Origin: Salinisphaera sp. UBA1666
Lineage (GTDB): Bacteria > Pseudomonadota > Gammaproteobacteria > Nevskiales > Salinisphaeraceae
Assembly (NCBI GenBank): GCA_002320455.1
Contig: DCKU01000048.1
Span: forward strand, 1 to 35,706
Direction of reading: 5' to 3'
DNA: 35,706 bases
Every line of letters starts with the position of its first letter. Positions within the stretch are counted from its first letter, which is position 1. Below are positions 34,604 to 35,706 of the stretch, in pieces. Position numbers and translations under genes: made by a program. The notes beneath the pieces were generated by a model. That model made no database searches and had not been told where the DNA came from. It was given only the letters and a program-made list of their open reading frames with translations.

Positions 34604-34897
34604 ATGAAAAAAATCGCCCTGGTTACCGCTTCCGCTCTCATGGCTCTGGGTCTGGCGGCCTGTGGTTCCAACAGTGACAACGACATGTCCGACAACGGCA
34701 TGACCGACAACGCCATGAGCGAAAACACCATGTCCAACGACATGAGCTCGGGCAACAGCATGTCGGGCGGCATGGACAACTCGATGTCCAACAACAGCAT
34801 GTCGGACAACGGCATGTCGGATAACAGCATGTCGAACGACATGAGCATGGATAACGATATGTCCGACAACGACATGAGCGACGACAACAGCATGTAA
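34604..34897 (+). CDS. Small lipoprotein with Met-Ser-Asn-Asp repeats
   Basis: A 97-residue precursor. MKKIALVTASALMALGLAACGS is a lipoprotein signal with lipobox LAAC (Cys at about 20). The mature part of about 77 residues is built almost only from Met, Ser, Asn, Asp and Gly in a degenerate five-residue repeat of the type MSDNG/MSNDM, with some 20 Met. At DNA level this is a tandem repeat of about 15 bp (ATG-TCS-GAC-AAC) from 34684 to 34896. No aromatic residue occurs, so it is likely disordered. It has its own AAGAAAGG ribosome site and is closed by a strong terminator. Metal binding through Met and Asp is a possibility, not shown. Confidence 0.82.
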   Translation: MKKIALVTASALMALGLAACGSNSDNDMSDNGMTDNAMSENTMSNDMSSGNSMSGGMDNSMSNNSMSDNGMSDNSMSNDMSMDNDMSDNDMSDDNSM

Positions 34898-34935
34898 GAC
34901 TGCTATGGCCCCGCTGCGGGCCACTGTTGTCTATA

Positions 34936-34968
34936 GGCCGGCATCACGGGGTGATGCCGGCTTTTTTA
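34936..34968 (+). terminator. Intrinsic terminator after the repeat lipoprotein
   Basis: Arms GCCGGCATCAC (34937-34947) and GTGATGCCGGC (34951-34961) form a perfect 11-bp stem with a GGG loop, followed by six T (34962-34967). It closes the 33370-34897 gene group. Confidence 0.93.
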
Positions 34969-35052
34969 TGGGCAACGTGGCAACCTGTTCATCGACCAGG
35001 CGGGTCACGACGTGATAGACAAGAGTCTGCGTTCTCAAACTGGAAACTGCTC

Positions 35053-35553
35053 GTGAATCATCGTCTTACAGGCTTATCGCTGGTCGCTGCCCTGGCATTC
35101 TTCGGCCAGGCCGCGCTTGCTCAGAGTGCGTCGAACTCGGCCGATGCCATCACCGGCGTCTGGGAAACCAAGAGCGGCGGTTATGTGCAGATCTATCGCC
35201 AGGGCGACGTATTTGCCGGCAAGATCGTCGGCTCGGCCGATGGCAAGCCGCGCTACGACAAGAACAATCCCGACCAGGCCAAGCGCGATCGTCGGCTGCT
35301 CGGCCAGGACATCCTGAAGGGCCTGAAGTATCAGGGTGATGCCAAGTACGAGTCCGGTACGATCTATGACCCCAACAACGGCAAGACCTATAAGGCCAGG
35401 GCCGAGATGACGGGACCGGACACGCTGGACGCTCGCGGTTATATCGGCGTCAGCCTAATCGGCAAGACCCAGACCTGGCATCGGATCGACCCTGAGAGCG
35501 AGCATGTCCATGCCGATATCCTCGAGAAGGCGGTCGGCGACGCGCCAAAATAG
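35053..35553 (+). CDS. DUF2147 secreted protein
   Basis: A 166-residue exported protein. A GTG start at 35053 opens directly into a signal peptide (MNHRLTGLSLVAALAFFGQAALA) with an ALA cleavage site. The mature part, ITGVWETKSGGYVQIYRQGDVFAGKIVG, then LGQDILKGLKY, YESGTIYDPNNGKTYKARAEM and ARGYIGVSLIGKTQTW, is the classic DUF2147 lipocalin-like beta-barrel pattern. The function is unknown; it probably works in the periplasm. An upstream frame extension to 34927 overlaps the terminator and is not convincing. The palindromic element begins 25 bp after the stop. Confidence 0.88.
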   Translation: MNHRLTGLSLVAALAFFGQAALAQSASNSADAITGVWETKSGGYVQIYRQGDVFAGKIVGSADGKPRYDKNNPDQAKRDRRLLGQDILKGLKYQGDAKYESGTIYDPNNGKTYKARAEMTGPDTLDARGYIGVSLIGKTQTWHRIDPESEHVHADILEKAVGDAPK

Positions 35554-35577
35554 ACCCGCCTTGAGCCCGCCGTGGCT

Positions 35578-35706
35578 AGGGCCTGTTGAGGTTTCATGCG
35601 AGTCCGCGCCAAGCGCTGTTTTGCGGCAAGACGAGGCGTAGCGCGCGCTGCGCAGTCATTCTGCGCAAGCGTGCTAGAACGCTGGATTGCCGCAAAACAG
35701 CGCTTG
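35578..35706 (+). repeat. Truncated copy C of the TCATT-hairpin palindromic element
   Basis: It starts with the family terminus AGGGCCTGTTGAGG and runs off the window. A perfect 20-bp arm at 35610-35629 pairs with 35687-35706, the very last bases of the window. The centre of this palindrome (35658) is the middle of TCATT (35656-35660), flanked by GCGCAG and CTGCGC. By symmetry the complete element would end near 35737 to 35738. It is about 95% identical, inverted, to copy A at 1-113. Confidence 0.87.

Overview
This is a high-GC chromosomal stretch from a Gammaproteobacterium. The evidence is gene content: RluE, a DUF1992 (YhdN-type) protein, a YfdC-type FNT channel, oligopeptidase B, PhoD, an ExeM/NucH nuclease and ArgO/LysE. 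The combination would suit a halophilic or marine genus such as Salinisphaera, but that assignment is a guess. I found no rRNA, tRNA, CRISPR array, prophage, plasmid backbone or transposase gene. Most genes are short units of one to three genes, often convergent with overlapping or nearly touching 3' ends.

Layout. 1-113: truncated interspersed repeat. 122-5156: alpha/beta hydrolase, DUF1992 protein, GNAT acetyltransferase convergent on a propionyl-CoA synthetase, ferritin-like stress protein, macrodomain deacetylase. 5212-8752: DUF2254 membrane protein and oligopeptidase B. 8867-15068: an envelope block with a secreted DUF3015 protein, an Lnb-like DUF4105 protein, a YkuD-type L,D-transpeptidase, a lipoprotein hydrolase and PhoD. 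15240-19974: Rho_N-like small protein, beta-CASP nuclease, FNT channel, APC permease and a 65-residue orphan. 19975-20574: no gene; it holds a dispersed repeat. 20575-24413: NhaC-type antiporter, MFS transporter and LysR regulator. 24315-29773: ExeM-type extracellular nuclease, then a stand-alone condensation-domain acyltransferase divergent from an LPLAT acyltransferase. 29770-33301: LysE/ArgO exporter, interrupted maiA, Mut7-C RNase, RluE and a YfcE-like phosphoesterase. 33370-35553: orphan ParA, a DUF3015-like lipoprotein, a Met/Asn/Asp-repeat lipoprotein and a DUF2147 protein. 35578-35706: a second truncated repeat, inverted relative to the one at the start.

The most unusual content is a family of palindromic elements. 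Units of about 95 bp fold into a long hairpin whose apex is always the pentanucleotide TCATT (AATGA on the other strand). The stems next to the apex differ completely in sequence yet stay perfectly complementary. Two single-unit copies, truncated by the window edges, flank the window in inverted orientation. A third copy, an inverted doublet with 25-bp perfect terminal inverted repeats, has split maiA; removing its 269 bp restores the reading frame. The family has no transposase here, so it looks like a non-autonomous element comparable in organisation, though not in sequence, to REP/BIME or MITE families.
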